A DNA stretch of 64,000 bases from Setophaga petechia. Its lineage: Eukaryota; Chordata; Aves; Passeriformes; Parulidae. A program made the position numbers and the translations under genes. Below, one piece after another: positions 48,841-63,234 of the stretch. Position 1 is the first letter of the stretch. Every line of letters begins with the position of its first letter. The notes beneath the pieces are model-generated. The model made no database searches. It saw only the letters and a program-made list of their open reading frames with translations, and had not been told where the DNA came from. The stretch spans positions 588,001 through 652,000 of the forward strand of contig JANCRA010000019.1 in the NCBI GenBank assembly GCA_024362935.1, read 5' to 3'.

Positions 48841-51800
48841 TAGGTGTTCTTACATTGTGTTTTGTTTGTTGAAGTTGCTAAATTGAATAAAGTTTTGACT
48901 AGTATGAAATGCCAAATGGAGACCACTGGAAAATAATGTTTAAATTAGACTGTGATGCTGTCTGTTGAGGAAATTCATTACTCAGTGCCTCTGCAGCATG
49001 AAAACAATTCAATGAAAAACAACCCTTCATGTAATAAAAAAACCCCACAAAGTTGCCTACAGCCCCAGCACAACTCTTTCATTAGAGAATGCGCAGAAAC
49101 TGTCACTTGAAGAAGACATGGTTGAGAATGAAACAAACTGTATAGAAAATCTGGTTTAGACCTTTGCATGCTGCAGAAGAATATGTGCATAAGTTATATA
49201 GAATACATTCAAAAGAATGTGTTCAACTGTAAAATGAGTTTGAACTACAGGTAAAAGCCATGCACCCATGCATCAACAGTGAAAAGTCAAAGTTTGGCAT
49301 GACCAGCCAGCCTGTACAAAACACATTGTACCAGATAATCCTTCTAACCATCAGTAAACAGTGCCAGATCTGAAGAACTGCTCCAGGAAACCACAGACAG
49401 GAAGCCCTCCCTGAGCTTCTGCTAGGAGATTATAGGCAATAATTTACAACAGTGAAAAGTGAGTTTATACTCGCTTTTATATAATGTATAACACTATCAA
49501 TTAAGGATGCCCTAGACAAATTTGTAAATAAATCAATAAAAGTCATATCCATGTGTTAAATGCTTACTAATCACAGTTTATGGCAAACACAAGCTATCAT
49601 AATGTACAAATGTAGGTGTTTCTCTCCATTTGCCTGCTCCTCCTCTAAAGCCATGTCATAAAGGATGCCAAGAGACACTCACAATTTGATGGCAAAAGAG
49701 AAGCTGCAGGCTTGATGCTTGCTTTTTTGGTTTTCAAACTTCACATCCTTTGTGTATATCTGAGCTTAGTCGAGGGATGGGCAGGGGGTGGTTGTGTGCA
49801 GTCATCATTACACACTCTGCTCTTTCATTTGCTGTCTTTGGGTTTTCAATCTAAGCCCTTCACAACCTGCTACAGTGATTTCAGAAAAAAAATCACTTGT
49901 TCTTTGGCACCTTGTGGACTCTGCTCCTCTGGCATGTTTGTTTATTCACAAACAAAATTCACTTAGCAAAACCAGTAATTGCTTTTCCTTTACTGGCAGA
50001 TAGCGTATATCTGCTCTTTTTGATCTGCAGAGCAGATCACTGCCACACGGAGAAGCCAGAACATTAATAGCTTCAGTCACTGCTACCATTCTTATTGTGA
50101 AAGATCTTCTGGAGAATTAGACAAAGGTTGTGGCCACATAAAACAGAGAAAGGCAATGCTTCAGGCACAAACCTGGAGCAAAGTGCTCTGTGCCAGCTCT
50201 GATCAAACAAACAGACTATGTTCTGTTGAAACCACAGAAGGCAAGGAAGACATCCCTTGAGATAGCACTGAAAATCAGAGGAAAGCTGCCCCAGTTTATC
50301 CAAGTGTAGATTTGTCAGTTTTGGGAGCTGGGATCACATATGTTCTTTTTTTTTTTTGTTTGTTTGTTCATAGTTTTTTTTTTTTTTTTTTTTCTTATAT
50401 GTTGTCATCTTTATAAAATCTGGGTTAACTTGTTTTGGACTTCTATCCAACAGTGAAATACTCCTGCTACTGTACTCAACATAGTTAAGGAAATAACTTA
50501 CAAAAGAGTATTATGAAAAATTTAAAGATGGTGTTAAAACTTAATCCATGTCAGGGTGAGGGGAAATGTGCAGAGGAATCTTGCTGTGCTTCTGCTTCTC
50601 CTTCACTGAACATTAAGTCTGAGTTTCTACAGTAATTTCTAGGGCATCATGAATTAAAGATCTCTGTAGGAACTTGAGCCATGGTGAGAAGATGCTGCAA
50701 CACATAAGACATCCCCATTCTGAACAAGAACTTCCCAGACAGTTGAAGCATGCTGGATCTGGGATTTCAGTTTAGTCAGTTATGGAGGAGAGGGCACACT
50801 GCCAAAGTCAGAGAGGAATGTGCAAACAGCTAATTCCAGCTAAAACAATATGAGGGAGAGGGGCAGAAAAACTCTCAGCACTAGACTCTGTCATCTCACT
50901 GAATAGCAGTGTGGGAAGAGTCCCTTCATTGCTATGGCAAATCTCATGGATACCCATCCTGGGCAGCTCTGTCGGACTGTGGGGTTTGTCCAGGACTGAA
51001 ACAGATTTAAAGAAAGACCAAAACCTAACAAAAGAACACAATTTAGAAGCACTGTCTGTTTTCTCAGTGTCTTACTCCCTTTCCACCTCTACCTAGTGAA
51101 TCTGGACTCTATCCTTCCTTATACTGCTGTTGTTAAGCTCTTCAGCTTGCTCTCAGCATCACTTCAGGCTTTTAGTTTCCAAAAGCAAGGAGATTTACAT
51201 GCCTGTGCTTTCTCTCTCTCTCTCTTGCCCTCTCTTTCTTCTGGGTGTTCCTGCCCTTTTCAGCAGATCTTGAGCCCACCAGCCAATTTCAACTACAGCT
51301 GATGGAGGATCAGAAATCCCAAAGCTGTTTAGGCTCCTACCAGTTCCTACCAGGCCATGAGGGCTGCAGGTAACCACAGCAGAGGGGACACTTGCTGTCA
51401 CTGGCAGGGCAGACTCCAAGAGGATTTGTAGAAGTGCCCTGGTGATGGAGGACTTAGTTGCTGTTTTCAAAGTGGTGCAGACTCCTAGGAGACCAAATTC
51501 CTTTGGCCTTCCTTGGCTCCTGTCGACAAGAGCGTTTAAGAGCGGGCTGTGAGCCTTTTCAGAAACCATTTGCAGAAACTCTCAGGCTTTTTTTTTCCTG
51601 AGTGATGAAAAGTTTCTTTCTGTTGCCACTAATAAATCCCCCTCCCCTCACCAATTTATGTTTTATAAGTTTGGGTTAAGCTTTGTCTGCTAAAAGGATC
51701 GTACATAAAACACCACTTACTGAAATGTGATCTTTGCACATTTCTGAAGTTTTAATTTTCCTGCGGTGTAATCTTGTTACTTAGGTCATTCATTTTGTCA

Positions 51801-53059
51801 CGCCTTGGTATCAGTCTGGTCCAGGTTTGGCTACAGGGCTATGTTCTCCTGACATTTAGAGCAAGAATTCCCTGGGAAATCAGTCAAGACATTTGACATT
51901 GCTGCTGGCCAGGCTCCAGTAGGTTTAGTTTTACTCTCCTTCTCTATTTATTGTGGAATCTGTCTGTCCACAAGCTGCACATTGAGTTCTGTGCTAGAGA
52001 AGGAGAACTGAAAGGGACAAAATGACCATTCATTTGGGGGATTCATTCAGGCTTTTCAGAAAGGATTTACAAGAAGCTGTGCACTTAAATGACTGCTGAG
52101 CTTCCTTAGCCCTGCACTATTACCTCCCTCACAAGACAATTTGGATTGAATGCTTTTTCTTTGCCCTCTCCCCCACCTCAATAGGCTTCAATTACTGTTG
52201 GAAAAGCAAAATTAAGAACTAGGTAGCACAGGAACCACCTGGAGGTTTTTCACCTTTAGAAATAGTTTAATTTGAACATGGCATGGACAGACTCTTTGCT
52301 TGGAGGAAAAAAAAAAAGCCCCAAACAACCAACCCAAAAAAAAAATTTTTTTCTCTCCTCTTGCCACAAATTGCTGCAATGTCAGTTGTGAAAAGATGCA
52401 TCAGTGGCACAGCCTGTCAGGATTTGATGAACTGGAGAGAAGGTGCAGGGAAGCTGCCCTGGGCACTCATGGGGGCACAGGAAAGTTAGGGGAACAGCCC
52501 CAGGTCAACTGGAAATAGAGAAGTAAGGTCTCTTGTGGAGGGGACAGTGACATGTAGCAGCAGCACAGAGCAAGATGCAGTCAGCTCTGAATGTGCCAGG
52601 AGGGAAAACCATCATCCTGCTGGTCTATGTGCTGGGGCTGTGTAGCCTTAGCTAGTGGGACCAAAGAGATTTATCTAACTTTGCTGGGTGAGACACTGAA
52701 ATTCAGTTAAGCACTCACAGATTTTATCAGCCACAGAAAATGCAGTACTCTGTAAACACCACTGTTATACACTCTGTAACATCTAGCCATGCTTTTCTGA
52801 CCAGTCTGTGTTGCTGTCACTTACAGTCCTTCTGCTTACAGTCCTCCTCCTTTTTAAGCTCCTCAACTGGAAATGCTCAGCTTCTTCCCTCATCACCACT
52901 TCAGATTCCTACAGAAATGAAGCTCAGCCAAAGAATTTTGAGTTCAAGACTAGATAGTAACATAACATGTTCTGTTTAACTTTGTATATTGTAGACCATT
53001 TCACTTTACCTCAAGACACATTTCATGAGTTCAGTAACTTATATTTGGTTAAATATATT
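48841..53059. other. Gene-free flank, nothing recognised
   Basis: No exon of CHST9 or another gene recognised. Poly-T and TTTG-rich tract at 50346-50393; short CT run near 51214. Confidence 0.6.
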
Positions 53060-53480
53060 TTGAGAAAGTATCCTTGCTTAGATTTGAAAACTCATGGGAA
53101 AGAAAATCCACCCATTCCCTTGGTAGCTTATTCCCAAGACTAATAATTTTCATAACCAAAAATGGTCTTTGTCTCTAAACTGAATTTATATGAATTCATC
53201 TGCCATATGCTGCTTCTTATTATGCTGTTATCTGCCAGATTAAAAAGCCTCTTATACTTCTACTGTCTCCCCATGAGGATACTTATATAATGTGAGCAAT
53301 TCAACTCTTCATCATCCTTTTGATAAGCTTAGCAGACTGAGCTCTCAGTCTCTCCTCTAAAGAAAATTCAGTAACTTTAGGTTTTTTTCCGGTCTTGTTT
53401 GTGCCTTCACCACTTTTCCAACATGCTTTTTAAAATGCATATTTAATATTGGTCTCCCAGAAGGCACATTCTGAAGTGAA
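53060..53480 (-). mobile_element. Ancient CR1-like LINE fragment
   Basis: The plus strand reads like a very diverged reverse-complement CR1: GAAAACTCATGGGAAAG..CCACCCATTCCCTTGGTAG, TTATTCCCAAGACTAATAAT, CTAAACTGAATTTATATG, AGACTGAGCTCTCAGTCTCTCC, and TTTTTAAAATGCATATTTAATATTGG. The order of blocks is right, but similarity is low. Confidence 0.45.
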
Positions 53481-54939
53481 GGCATTTTTTGTAGCACACC
53501 TGGGAATTGAATTAGTCATTCTTGCCACAGTATTGCATTGAGGAAGCCTTCTTTCTTGCTCTTCCACAGTAACTCCTGAGACCTTCTGGGGATATAGCCC
53601 TCATTCTGTAGATAAGCCTTGTTTCACTCTGAGGCATGCAATTCTGCAGACATTCTGTCTGACAGGCATCACACTAGAGCACAGCCCAGTCTGCTGTGTT
53701 TGGCCATTCTTTTCTCAATCTACTGATTTAAGTAATTTACAAACAGGCAGTGATTCTATATTTACCTCCAGAGCTACCTGATGAGGAAAACCCTAAAGCA
53801 CATGAGGCCTCACAGTGATCCCTTCAGATCCCCCAACATGATCAGTATATTAGGTACTTTCAGATATCTCTCAGCCAGGTCTGAACCCATTGGCTGTTCT
53901 GTGGCTAATGCACAGCAGTAATGCTCAAAGCAAGTATAACTCGGTATAGCAGCAAAGGCTCTAGAAACACTGAAACACACTGCTCTATCCAGCTGCCTCT
54001 GTCAACCATTATAGGATTTTAAAGATTAAATTGTGCTGTTGTTCATTTTCTTTCTTCTTTTTCTTGGGCAAGGCTGAACCTCAGTGGTGTATATTTGACA
54101 TGTGGCCAAGTGCTAGGAATTTGTTCTTTGTCCAAGTTACTTTTTTTCTTTTTTTTTGTATACAATATAATGAGAATATGTATAATACATACATAACTTC
54201 ATATTCATAGGATTTATATATCTATGCCATGAATGGGCTCATGCAGCACATTTCAAGAAAGACAATTTTGCTGCAGATCATTCAGCTTATCTTTGTAGAT
54301 TACTACAGTAACTGTTGTCTTAATACTATGTATTTTACAGGAGTTGTCTTCTCTCTCAACACTAGTACCTCCTAAAAGCTAAACCCTCAGGGCACAGATG
54401 TGAAGATGTTGATCCTTTTCCCATGGAGTGGTGCATCTTTCATTGAACTAACCAAAAAAGGAAGGTCTGACTATGAATATTTACAAGTTCTTTTGTCCAT
54501 AAGCTTCTAAAGAAAACCTGATAGCATGTTTTTCTCAAAATCCTTTATAGAACATTAACTTTATTTTTGACAGATTTTTGTGTTTACAGCTTGCAAAAAG
54601 CCCAACACAACAAGCTAGTGATACAGGTGCTACATTTTTCCTGGACTAGGAGAAAGGTTTCAAACTCAGAAATGACAATTGGAGGTATTCAATCCCTTAA
54701 CTAAAATTTACACAAAAATACATTTATTGCAGAAGACTTTGAGTATAAAAGGTATTTTTTTAACTTATTTGCAGACTTAAATAGGATAACCAGTCTGATA
54801 CCATTCTTCATGACTTACCTCTTTAAACTCATCAGTTATCTCTTTTCTTGCATTCATATTTTAAATAGATAGCCCTGCTGTTGGTGTTTGAAGTGGATTT
54901 AATGAGTTTTATGGAGAAAACTATTTCTGTGTAGACAGA
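53481..54939. other. Gene-free flank, nothing recognised
   Basis: AT-rich sequence; no feature recognised. Confidence 0.6.
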
Positions 54940-55053
54940 TATTGTACTGGATTAGTGTCTATGAAGGAGACAAGGCTGGTGGGGACTCCAAAGCAGGGGG
55001 TTGGAACTAGATCTTCAAGGCCCTCTTCCAACCCAAACCATTCTGTGATTCTA
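54940..55053 (+). mobile_element. Short CR1 LINE 3' terminus
   Basis: GGGGGTTGGAACTAGATCTT, CAAGGCCCTCTTCCAACCCA and AACCATTCTGTGATTCTAGG are the last part of a bird CR1. The element is truncated to about 100 bp. Confidence 0.9.
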
Positions 55054-55700
55054 GGACACCTCTCCAGGTCAAAATAGTCTGAACCCTCTTAAAAATAGAT
55101 GTAACTTTCTAAGAGTGCACACAGAGAAAGGGAGATTTCTGAGGGATTTATGGTTTAATGTATCCCCTTTTTGCAAAAGCTTAACATGTCCAATTCCTAT
55201 GTGATTTTCAGTGTCACCCTGCACACTTGACTGCCACGAGCACATTTGTGTCAGCCGCAGCACGGCAGAACCAACACCCCAGTGAAAGGGATTCTTTTCA
55301 GCTACACGCCTCGCTGGCACCGTGATCCCCCTGCTCCCACTGTGGCCTGGCTGCTTCTTGGGGTGTGGGAGGGCATGGAAAACCACCCAGCCCGGGCCTC
55401 AGTGTGGCAGAGTGGAATTTGCAGAATGGTCTCTTCAAAAATTAGTTTTGACTTCCAAACCAAACCTGTTCAGTACAAAAGGCAGGGGAGGGAACTTCCA
55501 CACAGTGTCACAATGCAATTTTTGCTGTGCAATGTCAGAAATTTGTAACTCATTCTTAAAAGGTCACCCTGATTCCATGTGCATTGCCTCAAAGTGTTAT
55601 TCTCTCTCTACCTGAGAAATTGTAGATACTTCCAAGTATCCAAAACCATGAAGAGGTATAAAGTGCATATAAGGTCCCTGCAGTCTGTAGCCAAGAAAGC
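55054..55700. other. Gene-free stretch, nothing recognised
   Basis: No exon or repeat recognised between the CR1 terminus and the CTTCC array. Confidence 0.55.
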
Positions 55701-55911
55701 TATTTTTTCCCTTCCCTTCCCTTCCCTTCCCTTCCCTTCCCTTCCCTTCCCTTCCCTTCCCTTCCCTTCCCTTCCCTTCCCTTCCCTTCCCTTCCCTTCC
55801 CTTCCCTTCCCTTCCCTTCCCTTCCCTTCCCTTCCCTTCCCTTCCCTTCCCTTCCCTTCCCTTCCCTTCCCTTCCCTTCCCTTCCCTTCCCTTCCCTTCC
55901 CTTCCCTTCCC
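55701..55911. repeat. (CTTCC)40 pentanucleotide array
   Basis: Forty consecutive CTTCC units run from about 55711 with no interruption, preceded by TATTTTTTCC and followed by an ATTT-rich tail. Long frames on both strands (LPFPS or GREGK repeats) are repeat artefacts. An array this long and pure should be highly variable, and the copy number could be affected by assembly. Confidence 0.97.
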
Positions 55912-58900
55912 ATTTGATTTATTTAGTTATTTAGTTTTTTATTTACTTTTAGTTTTTACTCAAGTGATGATGCCAAAGCAGAACAAAAATCAAGTCTTGG
56001 GGGTAAAATGATCACCTGAGTTACAGGCAAGTGTAATTTATCAGGAAAAATGGAGATTTTTAAGCCACAAAGAGAAAACAATGTGAATGTAAAACAGTAG
56101 AGATCAGAGTGTAGCCCAAGCAGTTGGAAAAATGTGTGAGAGATTTCTATCATGATCTTGAGCAAGGTATTTTTAGACAGTAGTCTGCCCTGATTAAGTA
56201 ATGAAGAAATAAAAGACAAATCTTTCCCCACTGTTTCTTTGTATAGAAGATACTGAAAGTCCTAGACTATTTCAGAAGTTTGGGCACACCATTGATTCAC
56301 TTGAGTTTTGTTATGAGGCCAGAAAGGGAAAAAGAAAAAAAAAAGCCTGTGAAACCCTATAACTGTCCAGTCTCAGTGGTTTTGTTACTGTGCCAAAATA
56401 AGGGGTCAAGGCATAATAGCACTAGAAAAGCTCACTTGCTGTAGATTTTACATAACAAGTTCTCAGCTTCTCTCATTCAGCCTGTGCCTGTTTCTGCAAC
56501 CAAGGCAGCACAGAGAGCAGATTTTAGCTATAAATGTGTCAGTGGGTAGAGCTTGTTTTTCTTTGGTAAATTTAAGAAATGCTTTGGTGCTTGGGGGCCA
56601 AGGGTGGCACAGAAAGTAAAATTGAAAATTCTAGAAAGAATCTCTGAAAATGTACCAAAATACTCCCTCTTTTTCTCCATGTCTTGCTTAGAAAGGTGTG
56701 GGTTTGGCAAAGTATCTTCTGCTGCTTCCAATTATAAGTATGTTTAAGGGTATATTTTTATACTAAAAGTATGTTAAACATGGCTTCCTAAGAACTGGGC
56801 TCTTCAGGGATATCCACTTAGGAGTATCCACTTAGGAGTATCCTTTATTCTGCTTTTCAGAGGTGGCCTTTGCAACTCCCAGAGATGCGCCTGGCAGCAG
56901 CAATGGCTCAGCCCACCTAAAAAGTTTTGTCTGCCACCTTGCAGGTTGAGTAGCCTAACATATATCAACTTAAGCTGAAAATTTCAATCTTAGCATCACT
57001 TTTAAATAAAACAAGGCAGTGAATGAATTGTGGGCCAGATTCTGCTTGGTTAGAGTGCTTCCACTAGGGGAGTTTCTGTACTCAGGGGCAGTGCATTGTC
57101 TTGGACCCACTGTAGCCACTAGGCTGGAGACAGACAAAAAGGTACAGGGAGAAACAGGAGCCTTGTCGGCAGCAAGTCTGAGACAGAGAAAAATTTTATC
57201 TAACTTTGGTTCAGTGTTTGTGTTTTCTCTGCTCCTCAGGAGGACCTGCAGGGATCACGAGGATTTTGAGAAACATCATCCTCCCTTGGAGCTGAGCTTT
57301 TGCTCTGCTGCAGCCTGAGAGTACTTTGATCAGAGATACAATAGCAAAGCTGCAATTTATTATTGTTCATTGTCACCTCCAGCCACAATTAACATTTCCC
57401 CTTCTCATTAGAGGTTTTTCCTCCGTCCCTTTTCTGTTTCACTTTTTTTTTCTTTTTTCTTTTTTAAGAGAATAGCAGAAGTCATAGCAAAGGTGACAGC
57501 TTGTGTCTATGGCTTGGAGTGCACTGTGGGGGTAACACCATAACTTCCTTTTAAGCAGGACTTTCTGTAAACCCCTGCCTCCTTCTCCCCCCTCTACCAA
57601 GTGTCCCATCAGGAAACCTCCTCCCAAACCCCACATGTGTACCTATGACCAGAAGCAGGCTCAGCTGGCAAACTGCAGACCCACAGACCTGGCAGCATCC
57701 TGCCTCAAGCAAGCTAAAGAAGCAGAAAGAAAGACTGTGCAAGAGGGAACCTTGCAGTCCCTGCAAGTAGTTTAGGTTTGCTTGGAATGACTTTGTGGTT
57801 CTGCAGAATGTTAACAGAATGTTTGCGTGCATGTGTTTTCAGGCACATTTAAGGCGTTAAAAGTCAAATGCAGGACAGCAAATGTAGCTCTCACTACCAC
57901 TGTTGCACAACCTTTGTCTAGGGATTATAAGACTGACATACAAATACTGTGTGCACATGCATTTATAAAACGTGTATGCATTTATATTGCATTTATGCAA
58001 GCTTTTAGGGAGGAAACTACCTACAAGTTGAACTCAGCTTTCTGAACACACTGAGAAGCACACTTTTTTCTCAGATGAATGGTAGCTTATTATCATTCCT
58101 AGAACTTGAAAATCTGTCTCTATGTGCATCTGCTTTTGTCAAAAATGAGATAATTTAATATGCAGCTCCTACTCTGCAGACATGCAGTTTTTACATCCAA
58201 GTAACTACCCTGAGAAAATTAAGCCTTTAGCATTTAATATCCTACTGACATGTATTTACAATCCACTGAGTATTGATTTACCTCTCTGTATGCTGAAATG
58301 CCCTGATAAACCTGCTTTGCTCCTACACCTTATATCTCAGTATGCTGTTTCTTGAATGCAAATTACACAGGCCACTCAAAATTTACAAATCTTGGAAGAT
58401 GAGCAGTACTGTGAGTTTTTGTGGAAAATGTGTTCTCTGCAAGGAATTTGAGAGGAAAAACCCCAAACCCTGAGACAGAAGGAATTTCTGCATGACAAAG
58501 TCAAGACAGACACGTGTGCACAGATGGTGCTGACAGTACCATACTCTCAGGCAGGCTCATTAGTGCAGCCTCAGTGCCATGATAACATAGATGTGCTGGA
58601 CTGGAGGTGGCTTGCACTTGTTAGCTGAGAGCAACCTGGCAATTGGTCTCACCCATTTATGCTGACATAATTAGAGAGGGAGGGAAATTCTGTGTGAGGA
58701 GATAGAGCAAAGGAAGCAGCAATAACACATACTAAAAAAAAAAAGTTATAGTCATGGCCTTGTGATTTTCCCTTTCCTTTTGTAAGGAGTCTTTTCCCCT
58801 CTCTCACGGTTGTTGATCACATCATGTTTTGAAGACAAAAGAAGAAAGCAACATAGTCTATCTTAACGGCATCCCCATGTTATTTGTAGCCTCCACAGGG

Positions 58901-61900
58901 TCACAGAAACAGTGGCTGTCTTAGTATGAGATAAATCCTGAGATGTTCTAGCATGTCAGGTAAACTGGAGCCTGCCACAAGGGGTGGCAGGACCGCAGAA
59001 AGTGCTGGGGGAATGTGGCCCTGGGTACTGGGTGATGCAGCTCTGGTCTGTAGGACAAGGCAGGAGTTTGCATACCTGGATGGGATCCACTGCTTCTGCA
59101 GAACCCTCTCGTTGAGCATCACTTCATTTACAGCTACTGCAGTAAAATAAATACAACAGTACTTATTTACACCAAAATAAAACAGCTTCTCTTTCATCTG
59201 GGCTCTGAATAAATTGAGACAGCAAGATTCTCACTCTGTCTGCTTTCCCAAAGGAACCAGAGGGATACTTCCCCCTGGTCAGACATCCTGGCACTGGTTT
59301 TATGCTGAGGCAGTGCCTGGATGGGCTTGACAGATGCACAGTGTTTTGAGACAGAGCTTGCATTCTTAAGGCTGCCAACTGCCCAGAACAGAGCTGAATG
59401 ATGTGTTTCTCGGCTGGAGCAAAGCTGGGAAGTCCCCAGCTTCCTCCAGGCCCTTGCAAGTAAAGCATAAGGAAATGCAATGAACATCCTAGAGTTAAAT
59501 TCCTTACTAATACCTAATTTCTAACCACTGCTCTTTAGCCACACAGTTTAATGATTTCAGGAGAAAACACATGGTAAAATTTCCTTCCATTTACAGGACC
59601 ACTTTACCAGTGAGGACACCAACACAGATAACATTTCATGTTTGTCCAACGAGTGCATGAAATTACAGAACCTGGATGAAGATCCAGATCTCTTACGTCC
59701 AAGTCCGTCACTCCAGCCACAAGCAGAGCTACATCAAACATTGAAGAGACATGTGGAGCTCACTTCAATTAGCTGCATTGCCAAAAGCACAACTGTTCTC
59801 CCATAAAACATGAAATTTCTATGATAACCAATCAATCTAAGACATTCTTATTAAGCTAAATAATATGACTTTTTCCTTAATTCCCCCACTTGTGCACATT
59901 TCCAAAGGAAAAGCTATCCTAGGTATCTGGGGATATAAACAGATGTTTTGTGCTAAATCAGAGAGTTCCACCTCCCAGTAGCGTTTGTGCTTGCCCTGTC
60001 CTCTGAACTGTACATTAATTGGTTGATACAGGACAGGTGTATCCATATTTTTAATGAAATATAATGATTTATGGTCTAAATTCAGACTTTATGTTCCAAG
60101 ACCAAATTAATATAGTTTTGAAGGCATCAAAGGAGTTATAAAGTTGATAAATTGGTATTAGCATTACAGTTGAAAAGACTTTTCTGATGTATTGTTAGCC
60201 TTAAGGCACATACAACAAAGATGTTTATATGTAACCCACATATACAATACAAATCTCTAGAAAAATATTTTCCTCTCAGACTTTTGCAAAGTGTCACATT
60301 GCAATTTTCAGTTAAATTTAAACTACATTTAAAATTAAAGCAGTGATCTCTAATGACACATCACCAAGACAGCGCAGCCTGAGGCAGGAGTAGCTCCAAT
60401 AAATTTGGCCTTTTGGGGGAGTTCCACCAGAGGAAATTTCCAGGAGTATGTGCTGTGTTTGATTGCGCTGTGGCTGCACACCTCTGACTTCAGCAAGCAA
60501 CAGTCTAGCAGGAGTTTTAGAAAAGATGAGCACAATGGCTATGTCTGAGCTTTGCAAGCCAAATTCTATCTGGAAAAAAGAAGCTGCCTTCTGTTGATGC
60601 ATATATCAGAATTTGGGAATGCACACCTATGAAGTTTAATTCTTTAAAATTTGTTTATTATTTAAAAAAACTGCTATTAAAAATTTGATTTTAGTAATAC
60701 TGATTCATTTTAGAAGAAAGGCAGATGTAGAACATTAGGTTCCAAAAACCAAATTTTAATTTCAGGAGGGATGCATGACTGTCTAGTGTTTGGAAGAGAC
60801 ACATGAGTCAAGGGAGCACTCTCCTGCCACGCCAGCCCTCCCACAGGCTCCCTGTAATGCCTTTACAGCACGTTTGACTTGCTCTGACAACTGACCTGCA
60901 TTAGAGAAGTGCTTAGACATCTTCAAATGAAGAAATATTCATAACTAAAAAGCATTTACTGTAATGAAGCCCCTTCAAAGAGGCTCTGCATGCCACAGCT
61001 GATCTCTAGTGTAGATATAATCTCACTGAATGTTGTGGAGTGTATTTTCATTCCTCTTCTGCATACATTATATATAATTTTCTGAGTAAAACAAACATCT
61101 GTGCACAGTTGTGGAGATGAGATTTTATGCTAGTTATGGTGGATGACCTTCAGTTTTTGTTTTTGCCCAGGATTCTTTCAAAATATAAACAAAGTTACAG
61201 TGCAGCCTCCCACTTTGACCTTTTAAATTTTTGCTTTTAAAAATAGAGGTTATCTTTTATGCTCCAAATTATGCCTTTATCTCTTATAATCCCATAAGTC
61301 AGATATCACAGTCCCACTTCAATTATGCTAAACTCTTATGTTAATTTTAAATCATGTAACTTAATTCCTGGCAAAGCAGGCTGGTGATTTTCAAAATGTG
61401 GTTAATGAAGCAAAGTACAATCTAGATTCTGCTACTGAGATCATCTGAATCCCTTAGGTCGCTGAACATGACTGTGGAGAGGCTCTTCTTTACAAAAGTC
61501 TCGGTTAGATTTTCAAAAAATGAATTTTTAAGTGCAGTTAGGGGCTATGAAATTTGAAGTTGAGCGTACAAAGAAGTTAAATTACTTTCACTAGAGCCAT
61601 AGAACAACAGTGCAGCTACAACAATTACACTTCTGTGCACATACATGCTTTAAAGACCTTAACTAGTGTCCTCCCCTGTTAAATCACAAATGCAAATCAT
61701 ATCAGATTTTCAAGATGATAGTCTGGGGACCTGATATCCATGTCCATGGATGTATGCAAATCAATGTCATTTTCCCTATCATTTGCAGAAACCAAATATT
61801 TGCTGATAATTTCTTTCAACCCTCTCCTTTACTCAAACAATAGCTTTATCTGAGACCCACTAGTAGACGAAATCTTATGAGAATGTGCAGTTCTTTCAAT

Positions 61901-62436
61901 GCAATTAAAGCTGCCCCCCCAAATCTCTGTCATTCTCTGATCTGATAGGCAGAAAGTTTGCCACTAAAATGAACTCAGTGTGAAGCTTCAGTTCTTCAGA
62001 GACTTTGTCATTTACTAACATTAATTCATTTCTCTGAATTAAAATATTCATACCAAACTCATCTATAAAGTAGCCTCCATTCTTTATAGGCATGTTTCAC
62101 TTTTTTTCTTATGTGCTTTTTTGAAAATATTAGTACCACTAGTGTGCCATTCTTTTGTCTGTAAATAATCAGTTAATTAACAAACATCCACAACAGACAA
62201 GACAAAGCAAATATATAAACACTCAAAGGTTGGTGGACATTTATGTTTTATTTAAATTTACTATATTCATTGGTCTCCCAGTAAGGCAAGAAAGATTCTC
62301 TCAGGATTTGAGGTTGAATCCAATACTTACAAGAGCAGAGAACTTAGACATCAAACCAAGGTCAAATCCAAGGCAATTTTCACATTACTTAGAAGGTTGC
62401 ACGGTACAAAATCAAAACTTTCAGGAGGTCTTCTTT
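55912..62436. other. Gene-free flank, mostly unremarkable
   Basis: AT-rich sequence with a duplicated 15-mer near 56815-56845. The only exon-like segment is at 59597-59806 (see its own entry). Confidence 0.55.
59597..59806 (+). other. Exon-like open segment, unassigned
   Basis: The acceptor-like CCTTCCATTTACAG is followed by a 69-codon open frame (DHFTSEDTNTDNISCLSNEC and onward) to TAA at 59804-59806. Three CpG dinucleotides occur in an otherwise CpG-poor area. No homology is recognised, no partner exon was found, and stop-to-stop frames of this length are common by chance here. Confidence 0.15.
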
Positions 62437-63234
62437 AATTGTCTTGGGTTGTAAGATGGGGGGTGGAGCCCACAGGAAAACCAGGAGGGATTTCTGACGG
62501 GGAAGGTGGGAGTTGAACACCATCCTGTGTTCAAAGGGGGAGATTTTTGTTCACCTGAGGAGAAGCATCTGTGGGGGAGGTTCAATTGCCAGATATCCCC
62601 TCCCAAACACTTCTGGGTGTTAACACCTGTGGGTCCACCCATGCACAGCTCACACACAATGTGTGTGTTCACCTGTCCAAGGCATCCTTGCCACTTCTCA
62701 CTGGTGCTCAGCAAATGCATCTCCCCACACCTCATGCTGATAGATGGGTTTTTGTTTCTCTTTTTGCTTCATGTTCCTTTGGAACAGGATGGTTTAAGCT
62801 ATGGGTGCTGCTAGCCACAGATAGCACAACCCCTGGTTTGGGCTGCCCAGTGTGCTTTTACCTTTTTCCCCTTGGAATGGCTTGCCCTGCCACAAGGAGA
62901 GATGTGCAGAGCCTGTTTGATTACACTCTGGCACCATGGAGACTGGAGGTGGCGTTTTTTCCTCTTCTGAGGAGAAAACTGAGGGAGAATCAAGCAGTGA
63001 GGGTACCTAGGAAATGGTCTGGCCTTTCAGTTGGGACCCACAATTACTCCTGTGGAAGGGCTGAATCTGTACATCATACTTTGTCTGAGATGAAGGAAAA
63101 GACAACAATAATAGCAGTAGTTGTGACCAATGGCTGGGAGCAGAGGAAAAGGACATTTTACTTGCATCTCTCCCGTCAGGCTGTTTCCTCACTCTACAAC
63201 TTGCTATATCAAGGCACTGGAGCAAGATGCACCA
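62437..63234 (+). other. Unclassified GC-richer segment, possible repeat
   Basis: Starts TGTCTTGGGTTGTAAGATGG, has higher GC than its surroundings and runs into a CR1 terminus. It may be an LTR or the upstream part of an old element, but no TATA/AATAAA pair was seen. A 238-codon plus frame (62571-63287) crosses from this segment into the CR1 and shows no domain, so it is not a gene. Confidence 0.3.

Noticed and set aside
55579..55917. Long frames on both strands over the CTTCC array
   Set aside because: The 5-base unit has no stop codon in any frame; these are repeat artefacts.
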